Shown here: positions 18,178 to 25,602 of the stretch, piece after piece
How the letters are laid out: every line of letters starts with the position of its first letter
Numbering within the stretch: the stretch's first letter is position 1
Assembly: GCA_903900155.1 (NCBI GenBank)
Contig: CAIUMD010000091.1
Location: 62,001 to 126,000, forward strand
Length of the DNA: 64,000 nt
Origin: an uncultured Caulobacterales bacterium
GTDB lineage: Bacteria; Pseudomonadota; Alphaproteobacteria; Caulobacterales; Caulobacteraceae
Direction: 5' to 3'
Program-made: the position numbers and the translations under genes
Notes under the pieces: model-generated
Seen by the model: the letters and a program-made list of their open reading frames with translations, nothing else
Told to the model about the DNA's origin: nothing
The model's database searches: none

Positions 18178-18594
18178 ATGAGTAAGCCGATTGAAGGGGG
18201 AAGCACGGCGATCGCCGTGTCGGGACTACAAGCCCAGAAGAAGCGTATTCAGATCCTCGCCGAGAACATCGCCAACGCCAACTCGACGGCTCGAACCGCC
18301 GGCGGAGAGCCCTACCGCCGCCAGATTCCGGTCTTCAAGGTCGAGCAGATGGGCGGGGACGAGGGGGTGGTGCTGAGCGGCGTTAAGGCCGATCCCAAGC
18401 CCTTCCCGCAAGCCTATGATCCTGGCCATCCGGCGGCCAACGCCGCTGGCTATGTGCTGCTGCCCAACGTCAACAGCCTGGCCGAGAGCCTCGATCTCAA
18501 GCAGGCCATGAAAGCCTACGAGGCCAATCTCAACGTCCTCGACACCCAGGACGCGATGGAGAAGGCCACCCTTTCCATCCTCGACAAGAAATAG
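18178..18594 (+). CDS. orphan FlgC-like flagellar basal-body rod protein
   Basis: This 138-residue protein is of the length and layout of FlgC. The N-terminal rod motif is present (AIAVSGLQAQKKRIQILAENIANANST), then a variable middle, and the C-terminal coiled segment MKAYEANLNVLDTQDAMEKATLSIL with the family's final helix. FlgC forms the proximal rod of the flagellum and is normally encoded beside flgB and fliE. Here no flagellar gene is near; it lies between czcA and a CDF exporter. Either it is a displaced spare copy or it has been adapted to another export structure. It is complete and in frame, with no sign of decay. Confidence 0.85.
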   Translation: MSKPIEGGSTAIAVSGLQAQKKRIQILAENIANANSTARTAGGEPYRRQIPVFKVEQMGGDEGVVLSGVKADPKPFPQAYDPGHPAANAAGYVLLPNVNSLAESLDLKQAMKAYEANLNVLDTQDAMEKATLSILDKK

Positions 18595-18696
18595 ACGTCA
18601 GGGTCGCGCGCGAGGCTCGCATTTGGCGGGTTTCGTGCGTTGATCCCTCAAACTTGGCAGGCGCTTTTCGGCGCACGGGAAGAGGAGAGGTTTTCA

Positions 18697-19587
18697 ATGG
18701 GAGCTGGACACGATCACGGCGCGAGCCAGGCCAACGGCAAGCGGCTGGCCATGGCTCTGGCGCTGACCTCGACATTCCTGATCGCCGAGGTCGTCGCCGG
18801 CATCGCCTTCAACAGCCTGGCGCTGCTGTCGGACGCCGCGCACATGTTCACCGACGCCGCCGCCCTGGCCATCGCCCTGGCGGCGATCCGTGTCGGCCAG
18901 CGTAAGCCCACCGAGGACTTCACCTTCGGCTATCGGCGCTTTGAGATCCTCGCGGCGGCCTTCAACGCCATCCTGCTGTTCGGCGTCGCCATCTATGTCC
19001 TGGTCGAAGGCGTCAAGCGCATCCTCAACCCCGAGCCCGTCGGCTCGGTGGGGATGTTCATCGTCGCGGCGCTGGGCCTCGTCATCAACCTAGTCTCCAT
19101 GCGTCTTCTGGCCAGCCACAAGGACAAGAGCCTCAACGTCAAGGGCGCCTATCTCGAGGTCTGGGCCGATATGCTCGGCTCGCTGGGCGTGGTCGTCGGG
19201 GCCGTCGTCATCAAGATCACCGGCTGGCGGTTCGTCGACCCGATCGTGGCCATCGGCATCGGCCTATGGGTGTTGCCGCGCACCTGGATCCTTTTGAAGG
19301 ACACCACCCGAATCCTCCTCGAAGGCGCGCCTCCTGGAATGGCCCTGGCCGGCGTACGCAAGGCCATTACCGAGACCCCTGGGGTGGCCAGTGTCCACGA
19401 ACTGCATCTGTGGACCACGGGCGCGGACAAGGCGGTCTGCACCGTCCATGTCGTGCTGGCGGAGGGGGCGCAGGGCGAGGCCGTGCGCACCGCGATCGCC
19501 ACCCGACTAGAGACCGACTTCGACCTGCACCACGTCACGATCCAGACCGAAGTGACCGAGTGCGGGGAGGAGGGGCGGCACGCTTAG
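18697..19587 (+). CDS. czcD: cation diffusion facilitator (CzcD-like)
   Basis: This 296-residue CDF exporter begins with a short metal-binding MGAGHDHG and has six membrane helices (between about 15 and 205). The zinc-site pairs SDAAHMFTD in TM2 and a second His/Asp pair near VWADMLGSLG in TM5 are visible. A C-terminal cytoplasmic domain (about 210-296) contains VHELHLWTTG. It would swap cytosolic Zn, Co or Cd for protons, delivering metal to the periplasm where the Czc pumps act. The start ATG 18697 has an excellent ribosome site (GAGGAGAGG); the frame is open 57 bases further upstream without one. Confidence 0.92.
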   Translation: MGAGHDHGASQANGKRLAMALALTSTFLIAEVVAGIAFNSLALLSDAAHMFTDAAALAIALAAIRVGQRKPTEDFTFGYRRFEILAAAFNAILLFGVAIYVLVEGVKRILNPEPVGSVGMFIVAALGLVINLVSMRLLASHKDKSLNVKGAYLEVWADMLGSLGVVVGAVVIKITGWRFVDPIVAIGIGLWVLPRTWILLKDTTRILLEGAPPGMALAGVRKAITETPGVASVHELHLWTTGADKAVCTVHVVLAEGAQGEAVRTAIATRLETDFDLHHVTIQTEVTECGEEGRHA

Positions 19588-19658
19588 GCGGCCGCTCCTC
19601 AATCTGCTGGCCGCCCCAGACCTTGGGGCGCGCCAGACTTCAGAGCGTGAGGTGACGC

Positions 19659-20012
19659 GTGAACGAAGACGACCTGCACATCCTGCGGATCTACCTGGAC
19701 GCCGGCGCGACCCTAAACGGGGTCGCATATGACGCGGTGCTGATGGCGCGCGCCCGCGAAATGGACATCGCCGGCGCGGCGGTGCTGCGTATCGAGGAGG
19801 CCTTTGGCGAGGCGGTGCTGCACGGCGCCAAGGCCCGGGATCTGGCTCCCGAACAGCATTTGATCGTCGAGATGGTCGACAGCCGCGCCAAGCTCGACGC
19901 ATTGGCCGCGACCTTGGAAGTGGCCGCCGATGTGGGGTTGGCGACCATCGGCAAGATCCAGGTCGTCGCCTATGGCGGCCATCGCCACCGCACCGGGGCC
20001 GCGCCCGCCTAG
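19659..20012 (+). CDS. DUF190 PII-like protein (copy 2)
   Basis: This 117-residue DUF190 protein is related to copy 1 at 8121: it has a first strand HILRIYLDAG, a helix region with AREMDIAGAAVLR-EEAFGEA, a central strand LIVEMVD, and the terminal strand GKIQVVAYGGH. It starts at GTG 19659, 72 bases after the CDF gene. As with copy 1, the neighbour is a metal exporter that feeds the periplasm, which supports a shared regulatory task. The ligand is unknown. Confidence 0.83.
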   Translation: MNEDDLHILRIYLDAGATLNGVAYDAVLMARAREMDIAGAAVLRIEEAFGEAVLHGAKARDLAPEQHLIVEMVDSRAKLDALAATLEVAADVGLATIGKIQVVAYGGHRHRTGAAPA

Positions 20013-20066
20013 CGCGGAGCAAGGCCCGTCCCGACCCGTCCCACGGCAAGTTTTCAGGAGCAGCAC

Positions 20067-20258
20067 ATGACCAATCCCAATCCCCCCAAGCCCGACGCGG
20101 CGAGCAGCACCGATAGCAAGCCGTCATCGTCCCCGGAGCCCGCGCCCCGCAAGGAAGGCGGCATGATCGACGAGGGCGGCCCGACCGGCGGCAATGTCGA
20201 GGGCGTCGAGAGCGAAACCGAAACGCGCCGCGATGGCGGCATGCTCGGCGAGGGCTAG
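20067..20258 (+). CDS. small hydrophilic, probably disordered protein
   Basis: This 63-residue protein is rich in Pro, Ser, Glu and Gly with two related GGM segments (KEGGMIDEGGP and RDGGMLGEG). It has no hydrophobic segment and is probably unfolded on its own. AGGAG (about 20056) lies at a good distance before ATG 20067. It lies between the DUF190 gene and the acyltransferase on the same strand. No function can be assigned; the repeat-like GGM(I/L)(D/G)EG pattern may be a binding tag. Confidence 0.6.
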   Translation: MTNPNPPKPDAASSTDSKPSSSPEPAPRKEGGMIDEGGPTGGNVEGVESETETRRDGGMLGEG

Positions 20259-20284
20259 GCCATCAACATCCCGGGGGGGGGACC

Positions 20285-21360
20285 ATGTATCCAGCCGATC
20301 TTCGATCCCTGACCGGCTTGCGCATCGTCGCGGCCGCCTGGGTGCTCGTCTATCACTTCCGCAATCGCCTCGGTCTCGACCTCGAACGGTTCGGCCTGAT
20401 CGCCAAGGGCTATCTCGGGGTCGATCTCTTCTTCATCCTGTCGGGCTTCATCCTCTCCCATGTCTATCTGAAGGCTTGGTCCGAGGGGCGCTTCCGATAC
20501 GGTTCCTTCCTGTGGGCCCGCCTGGCGCGGCTCTATCCTGTGCATCTGCTGACCCTGGACGCGACCATCGTCCTCTGGGCAATGGGCCGCTGGACCGGCG
20601 CCAGCTTCGAGACACAGGCCTTCGATCCCGCCGCCATCCCCCAGCATCTGATGCTGATCCACGCCTGGTGGTCGACGCCAACCGTGCAGTGGAATTTCCC
20701 ATCCTGGTCGATCTCGGCCGAATGGTTCGCCTATCTGCTGTTCCCGGCGGCGGCCGTCACATCCATCGCCTTGCGCGCGCGTCCCGTCCTGGCCGTGGCG
20801 CTGGCGATCGTCCTGCTCTTCGCGCTCGACGGGATCGTGCAGACCTTCGGCGGATCGCTGACCCGGCTGACCGCCCAGGGCGGGGCGTTGCGGATCGTGC
20901 CGTCCTTCGCCATGGGCGTGGCCCTGCATCGGCTGGGCGCGACACGGTCGATGTCGCCAGGGCTGGCGCTGCTGGGTACGGGTCTCGCCGTGGGCTGGAT
21001 CGTCCTGTCCACCTCCGTGGGCCTGGCCGATCGCTGGATCTGGCCGGGCTTGGCGGCGCTGATCTTCTGCCTGGCGGAAACGGACAAGGCTGGGCGCGCC
21101 AGCGTCCTGGCCGCGCCGCTGGCGGTTTATCTCGGTGAGGTGTCCTACGCGGTCTACATGACCCACTTGCCGGTCGACATTGCCTATTTCGAAGCCCTGG
21201 ACCGCCTGCCGGCGCCGCCGGCCGGGGTCTGGGCCTGGGCCGCCTGGCTCGGGGTCCTGGCGGTGTGCCTCTTTGTATCTGTGGCGGTCTATCACGCGGT
21301 CGAGCGACCGGCCGGCGCTGGCTGCGGGAGAACGATCCGTTCCGCGGACCCGCAGAGTAG
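20285..21360 (+). CDS. acyltransferase family 3 membrane protein, apparently frameshifted near its end
   Basis: This is an integral membrane O-acyltransferase of the OafA/NodX type. It opens with the family's LRSLTGLRIVAAAWVLVYHF (catalytic-region His) and GYLGVDLFFILSGFILS, with about ten hydrophobic helices to residue 345. It would transfer acyl groups to a surface glycan. The expected C-terminus (ERPA-RRWLRENDPFRGPAE, stop 21358-21360) is in a different frame from the body: one C appears missing at about 21311-21315. As written, the frame instead runs to 22072 across the opposite-strand gene. This may be a natural frameshift or a base-call error. A run of eight or so G residues lies just before the start. 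Confidence 0.75.
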
Positions 21361-21418
21361 GACGAACCGAGTTCCAGGGCCCGCCGGGCAAACCCGGCGG
21401 GCGCGCCAAGACGGCGCT

Positions 21419-21931
21419 CTAGCCTTTGTCGGCGGTAGTCTCCGGGCGCCGGAGCACTTCGCCGTGCGCGCGGATCGGTTCTACCGCACCACCAAAGCCG
21501 ATGACGAAGGTGGAGTCCGTGCCGCCCCAGCTGATCGACACGTGGGCCACGAAGATCAGCGGTTCGCGCACCTTGACGATCGATTGCAGGCGCCGACCAC
21601 GGCGAGCGAAGTCGAACCGCTGGCCCAGGCCATCCGGACGGATCGTGGTCACAACCACGTCGCCGGGTTTGAGGTCGTGGTCACGGCAGGTCACGACGAA
21701 CCGCCAGCCGGCGTGGCGGCGCACGATGTCGAGCCGAAAGCGTCCGTTCTCAAGATCGATCCGGTGGGGGTCGTCGTCGGGCTGTTTATAGAGGCTGAGG
21801 ATTTCCTCGGCCTGCCGTTGCCAGAGCCAGACCAGGCTGGCGATCAGGACGATCAGGACCAGCAGCACGGCGGCCGTCATGGCCCAGGGATGGGCGGCGG
21901 CATAGAGGGTCAAGTCATGGATCGGGCTCAC
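21419..21931 (-). CDS. membrane-anchored hypothetical protein
   Basis: This 170-residue protein has one strong N-terminal membrane helix (about 18-40, AVLLVLIVLIASLVWLW) followed by a soluble beta-rich domain that begins after a basic-acidic linker. The soluble part contains a Cys-Arg-Asp-His (TCRDHDL) turn, but no known domain is evident. The orientation of charges suggests the soluble domain is in the cytoplasm or the periplasm; neither is certain. The gene converges on the acyltransferase. It may belong with the CzcI-like gene that lies upstream on the same strand. Confidence 0.65.
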   Translation of the reverse strand: MSPIHDLTLYAAAHPWAMTAAVLLVLIVLIASLVWLWQRQAEEILSLYKQPDDDPHRIDLENGRFRLDIVRRHAGWRFVVTCRDHDLKPGDVVVTTIRPDGLGQRFDFARRGRRLQSIVKVREPLIFVAHVSISWGGTDSTFVIGFGGAVEPIRAHGEVLRRPETTADKG

Positions 21932-22068
21932 GGAGCGACGCTCCGGTTATCGATCGACGACAGCAGAGTGGAGGCGCGCGCGGGCGCATGGAGCCGCGAC
22001 GTGCGGCCTGAAGACTTCAGAAACATGGGAATCCTCGAACACGAAGGACGCGGCCAGGGCCGCGCGGT

Positions 22069-22497
22069 CTAGGCGATAGGTTCGAGGTCGGATCTAGGTG
22101 GGCGGTCTTGTGGGTTGCCGGTCAGGCCGGCGCGGTGGTCGTTGTCCAGCCGGAATCGAGCCGCTGCGGTGGTCGCGACGGCCGGAGCGTCGGCGTCTGC
22201 GGCCTGATCGTGAAGGGGCGGGCCGTCGGCATGGTGATGGTGCGCGCCCGAGGCGGGCGCCTCGGATGCGTGAGGATCGGTCGGAGGCTGGACCGCGCTC
22301 TGCCTCAGGGAAGTTGAGGCGTCCTGGGCCGCGGCGCCCGGAGGTTCTGCCGCTTGGTTCAGCGCGCTGGTGGCCTGAACGACGTCTGCGTCGAGATGGG
22401 CCTGCTCGGCTGGCGCCTGCACGGACAGCACCGCCATCAGCAGGGCGGCGAAAGCCACCATTGCCTGTCGGACGGTTTTGAACGCAGTGAGGCCCAC
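22069..22497 (-). CDS. His-rich exported protein, CzcI-like
   Basis: This 142-residue protein starts at GTG (22495-22497) with a signal or anchor segment (about 10-28) followed by a long Ala/Gln/Pro-rich linker. A His cluster (GAHHHHADGPPLHDQ) could hold a divalent metal, and the tail is DRPPRSDLEP. The tail and the His cluster align it with the two proteins that precede czcC (1811 and 11636), although here no czc gene follows. It looks like a third, detached member of that group. A role in periplasmic metal buffering or sensing is an inference. Confidence 0.6.
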   Translation of the reverse strand: MGLTAFKTVRQAMVAFAALLMAVLSVQAPAEQAHLDADVVQATSALNQAAEPPGAAAQDASTSLRQSAVQPPTDPHASEAPASGAHHHHADGPPLHDQAADADAPAVATTAAARFRLDNDHRAGLTGNPQDRPPRSDLEPIA

Positions 22498-22577
22498 GGT
22501 TCCCCCAGGTGAATGAACCGGCGCATTGTCGCGCTTTCGGCTCGGTTCTTCAATGCTGGATGCTCGGTCTGGGGCCG

Positions 22578-23687
22578 CTAGGCTGTGGTTTCGGGTGGCG
22601 GGGGCGGCGTCAGGTCGAGACCAAGGCGGGCTTGGCCAAAGCGCAGGATCAGATAGCGGGTTGCGCGCTCGAGACCCAGGAGGGTCGGGGCGCGTTCCAG
22701 GATCTTGCGGAGGTCTTTGTCGTTGACGATGGGCTGGCCGCCTTGGACGTCGTTGAGCCGATGGCTGGGCTCGACCCAGCCAGCGAAAGACTGGCCGGTA
22801 TGGACGAAGCGGCTTCGCAGGTCGTAGGCCGCGCCGATGGACGCCTTGAAGCGATCAGGCTGGAAGCACCAGAATGCCGCCTCGGCCTCGCCCCCTTCGA
22901 AGAAGGGCTGATCGATATAGTCCATGAAGGTGGTCACGAACCGTCGCTTGATTTCGAACAGTCGCTTTCGCAATGCACTGCCGGCCGCCTTGCCGTCCGG
23001 CAGGTCCTTCTCGATCCGCTGAAGAAGGTCTTCAAGGTCCGGGTCTAGCAGCCGCCCGCCGGCCGGGTATTGAGCTTCGGAGATGATCTCGCCGGCCGTG
23101 ATCAGGTGCAGATAGGCCTGTTCGGGATCGTGCTCGCTGCTCTGTAGCGCGCGCATGTAGAAGCGGCACGCGGCGTCGAAGGCGTGCAGGGCCGGGATGT
23201 CGCGCGTGCCGGTCCAGACGGGATAGAGACGGGTGACCTCTTCCAGGTTCAGCAGGACGGGCAGGGTCTTGCGCGGACGGTGGTTGTTCTGCGGCAGCTC
23301 CGGATCGGTGAAGGTCGAGAACGCGCTGAGATCGGGCAGGTTGAAGATGCCATCGTTCTGCAGCGAGCCATGGGCGTCGAAGCGCTTGCCGAACAGTACG
23401 CTCATACCCGCCGCGAACATCTCGCCGTAGCCGGCATATTGCGGGACCACGACGCCTGGGGCCTTCTCGTAGTCGTCGGTCAGAAACGCGGCCACGAAGG
23501 CGCCGCGCGCATTGCGATCGGCCAGCATCCTCTGGCGCGCCGCCCGGTTTCCAAGGCTGGGCCAGGCATGGGTGATCAGGAGATCATCGCCGGCGAACTC
23601 GCCGATGAACCAGCTGGTCGATGAGATCAGGACCCGCTGGACGCGGTTGGATGGCCGAAGGCCCTCGGCGACTTTGCTGTCCGTCAC
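22578..23687 (-). CDS. HEPN-domain protein, possible RNase-type effector
   Basis: This 369-residue soluble protein, read from GTG 23687 (GAGGA upstream), has a C-terminal helical domain carrying YDLRSRFVHTG. This is the Arg-x4-His signature of HEPN domains of the Apea-like type, which are often RNases or RNA-binding in defence and toxin systems. The N-terminal 170 residues are unassigned. It stands alone, next to a small gene on the same strand, at the boundary between the metal island and the mixed cargo. The frame is open 93 bases further upstream. The nuclease activity is inferred from the motif only. Confidence 0.65.
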   Translation of the reverse strand: MTDSKVAEGLRPSNRVQRVLISSTSWFIGEFAGDDLLITHAWPSLGNRAARQRMLADRNARGAFVAAFLTDDYEKAPGVVVPQYAGYGEMFAAGMSVLFGKRFDAHGSLQNDGIFNLPDLSAFSTFTDPELPQNNHRPRKTLPVLLNLEEVTRLYPVWTGTRDIPALHAFDAACRFYMRALQSSEHDPEQAYLHLITAGEIISEAQYPAGGRLLDPDLEDLLQRIEKDLPDGKAAGSALRKRLFEIKRRFVTTFMDYIDQPFFEGGEAEAAFWCFQPDRFKASIGAAYDLRSRFVHTGQSFAGWVEPSHRLNDVQGGQPIVNDKDLRKILERAPTLLGLERATRYLILRFGQARLGLDLTPPPPPETTA

Positions 23688-23790
23688 ATCGTCCTCGCGC
23701 GGTTCGGGATGAAGCCTTTCGCGCCACCGCAGGATCACGCAGGCAAAGCGTGGTGGTGTCCCGGGCCAGGCCCAGGACACCGATGACGCC

Positions 23791-23997
23791 TTAGCAGACG
23801 ACCTGGAGGCCGCCGCTGTTACAGAGGATGAGCACCTGGTCGCCGACGACGAACATGTGGAAGCCGCGACGGCGCACCTCGGCTTCGAGCTGCTCCATGG
23901 ACGCGAGGAAGTTGACCCAGCCGATATTGCGGCGAACGAGCCCGCCGTTGCGAGCTTGGCGGGATTGGAAAATGCGTTGAATAAATGGATTTATCAC
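23791..23997 (-). CDS. small conserved-looking hypothetical protein
   Basis: This is a 68-residue protein read from GTG 23997, preceded by AAGG about 10 bases upstream. The C-terminal half (EQLEAEVRRRGFHMFVVGDQVLILCNSGGLQVVC) has the look of a compact alpha/beta unit with an end Cys. Codon use fits the region and the sequence upstream is AT-rich, consistent with a promoter. No function is recognised. It lies upstream of the HEPN gene on the same strand and could form a short operon with it. Confidence 0.55.
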   Translation of the reverse strand: MINPFIQRIFQSRQARNGGLVRRNIGWVNFLASMEQLEAEVRRRGFHMFVVGDQVLILCNSGGLQVVC

Positions 23998-24390
23998 TGT
24001 ATATAGACCTTATTGCTTTCAGTTCATTTTGTTTCTTTCTCAGTCGTCGGTTTTAAGTGGCGCTGAAAACGGGTTGGAAGAATTCCAATCCTACTTCTAT
24101 ACTACCACAAAACTTGCCCGTTGTCAAGCTTGGTTAACGCTGTTCGCTGAGCGATAGGGCGTGGACATCGGCCAGGCGGGCGCCGCCCGGCGCTTCCGCG
24201 CCAGGCTTTGCCCCAAGATCGAGACCGTCCGGCGGTCACGCTCGGTCCCGCGGCTTTCGCCGCTCCCTCGGGCGCGACCTTGCAGGCAAGCTTTGGCTTG
24301 CCGCCGGACGCTCGACGCCGCCTCCCGCCACGCCCTTCGGGCGGGCTCCTGTGCAGGCTTCATTGTCATGAGCGCCCGCTGACGCGGGCG
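23998..24390. other. AT-rich promoter zone followed by a hairpin-rich leader
   Basis: From 23998 to about 24130 the DNA is AT-rich and probably holds divergent promoters for the small gene at 23791 and for the DUF3768 unit. From about 24160 to 24390 the sequence becomes a chain of short GC hairpins with tiny loops, such as GGCGCTTCCGCGCC, GCGGCTTTCGCCGC, GCAAGCTTTGGCTTGC and GCCCGCTGACGCGGGC. Open frames here are by-products of base composition. The chain leads into a leader block that recurs before the ParB-like gene. Confidence 0.6.
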
Positions 24391-24560
24391 CGCGGGCTTA
24401 GGGCTCCGCCCTCGGCGCGCGCCGGATCGTCTTCCGCCCAGCTTCGGACGGCCTTGCCGTCCTGCAGCCGGGTCCCCGCGAAGACGCCCCTCTGCTTGCA
24501 CACCCGGTCTCGCCGACGGGCGTCGGGGTCAGGCGCGCCTTGCGCCCTGACCCCGAGCAC
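24391..24560 (+). repeat. leader repeat, copy A (upstream of DUF3768)
   Basis: About 170 bases that match, with gaps, the block at 35157-35345. Shared words in the same order include GGGCTTAGGGCTCCGCCC, CTTCCGCCCAGCTTCGG, CCTGCAGCCGGGTCCCCGCG and CAGGCGCGC-TTGCGCC. The block ends shortly before the ribosome site of the gene. It contains several possible stem-loops and would form part of the transcript's 5' leader. The two genes it precedes are unrelated, so the block is likely regulatory. Confidence 0.7.
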
Positions 24561-24576
24561 CGAGGAGAATATTCCT

Positions 24577-24909
24577 ATGACCGAGCAAGACCATTCCGCC
24601 GCGATCGCGGTCCTGAACGACGCCTGCCGCGCCGAGCCCGGCGCGGGCTGGGTGATGACCCAGGGCGTCTGGGCGCTGCCCGAGGCCGACAGGCTCAAGG
24701 CCTTCGCGGCCGTGACCGCGTTCTCGGACTTCTCCGAAGACAACGACCCGCACGGCGAACGCGACTTCGGCGCCTTCGAGATCGCCAGCGCCAAGCTCCT
24801 CTGGAAGATCGACTACTACGACCTCGACCTGGACAAGGGATCGCCGGACCCGGCCGACCCCGCCGTCACCAAGCGCATCCTGACCCTGATGTTGGCCGAG
24901 GAATACTGA
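24577..24909 (+). CDS. DUF3768 family protein
   Basis: This 110-residue acidic soluble protein has the DUF3768 pattern, including LNDACR, GWVMTQGVWALP, FSDFSEDNDPHGERDFGAFE and LLWKIDYYD. The family is common on alphaproteobacterial plasmids and integrative elements next to ParB-like, DUF736 and antirestriction genes; its function is not known. The start ATG 24577 has GAGGAG upstream. The open frame reaches back to 24208, but that stretch is the hairpin leader. It is followed at once by two hairpin terminators. Confidence 0.88.
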   Translation: MTEQDHSAAIAVLNDACRAEPGAGWVMTQGVWALPEADRLKAFAAVTAFSDFSEDNDPHGERDFGAFEIASAKLLWKIDYYDLDLDKGSPDPADPAVTKRILTLMLAEEY

Positions 24910-24917
24910 CGCTGAAG

Positions 24918-24945
24918 GCCCCCGCCGCCCTCGGGCGGCGGGGGC
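24918..24945 (+). terminator. perfect GC hairpin after DUF3768
   Basis: A 13-base inverted repeat (GCCCCCGCCGCCC and its complement) is closed by a two-base turn, nine bases after the stop codon. There is no T-run, so it may act with the next hairpin or protect the 3' end of the message. Confidence 0.7.
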
Positions 24946-24971
24946 TGGTGTCGGCGACGCAATTGCCCGTG

Positions 24972-24999
24972 CGGCCGATCCTTCGGGATCGGCCGTTTT
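24972..24999 (+). terminator. rho-independent terminator, shared hairpin type
   Basis: A 10-base stem (CGGCCGATCC / GGATCGGCCG) with a TTCG loop is followed by TTTT. The same 24-base hairpin recurs exactly at 37654-37677, after the ParB-like gene. Homology between the two sites continues beyond it (25041-25066 and 37721-37746). Confidence 0.85.
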
Positions 25000-25136
25000 C
25001 GTGTCACCGGGTCAGCGTCTCCATCAAGGCCGCAGGGCAGGCGAGGGACCATCCCTGCGGCGGCCAGACCTTCGGCGCGTGGTCAAGGGCGTCTTATCGA
25101 GCGCTGTCTGACGTGCGCCAGCGTCCGAGGCGGAGA

Positions 25137-25592
25137 TCAGGCGGCCTGCTGGGTGATCGCCTTCAAGGCCCGACAGGCGTCCAGGCAGGCCTTGGCGGCT
25201 TCACGGCCCTTGTTCTCCTCATCCTCACGGCTGCGCGCCTGGGCCTGTTCCTCGTCATAGGTGGTCAGGACGCCGAAGGTGATCGGGCGCTGGGCGTTCA
25301 GCCCCGCCGTCATCAGGCCATGGGCGACGGCCTGGCTGATGTATTCGAAGTGGGCGGTGTCACCCTTGATGACGCAGCCCAGACAGATCACCCCGTCGAA
25401 CCGTCCGGTTTGGGCCAGGGTCTGGGCGATCAGCGGGAGTTCATAGGCGCCAGGCGCTTCGACGATGGCCTCGGGGGGCAGCACGACGCCCTCGGCGTCG
25501 AGGACCGCGCGGGCGCCCTCCATCAGGCCATCGACGATCTCGCGATTGAAGCGGCTGACGACCAGGGCGATGCGGGGAAGGTCGGTTGACAT
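25137..25592 (-). CDS. ribH: 6,7-dimethyl-8-ribityllumazine synthase
   Basis: This 151-residue enzyme joins 5-amino-6-ribitylaminouracil to dihydroxybutanone phosphate, the step before riboflavin synthase. Family landmarks are visible: ALVVSRFN, VEAPGAYELPLIAQTLAQTG, GCVIKGDTAHFEYI and, near the end, PITFGVLTTYDEEQA. The usual VLT-D-EQA motif is thus slightly altered, with TYDEEQAQAR. The open frame begins 27 bases earlier at TTG; ATG 25592 gives the normal length. It is the last gene of a four-gene rib operon on the minus strand, 10 bases after ribBA. Confidence 0.93.
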   Translation of the reverse strand: MSTDLPRIALVVSRFNREIVDGLMEGARAVLDAEGVVLPPEAIVEAPGAYELPLIAQTLAQTGRFDGVICLGCVIKGDTAHFEYISQAVAHGLMTAGLNAQRPITFGVLTTYDEEQAQARSREDEENKGREAAKACLDACRALKAITQQAA

Positions 25593-25602
25593 AGGGGGCC
25601 TT

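Noticed and set aside
20285..22072. Single 595-residue fusion of the acyltransferase with a second domain
   Set aside because: The extension has the composition of antisense DNA, covers a plausible opposite-strand gene, and begins at a spot where the normal C-terminus is found in another frame. A frameshift explains it better.
24208..24576. N-terminal extension of the DUF3768 protein
   Set aside because: The extra 123 codons lie in the hairpin-rich leader; the real start ATG 24577 has a good ribosome site and gives the family length.
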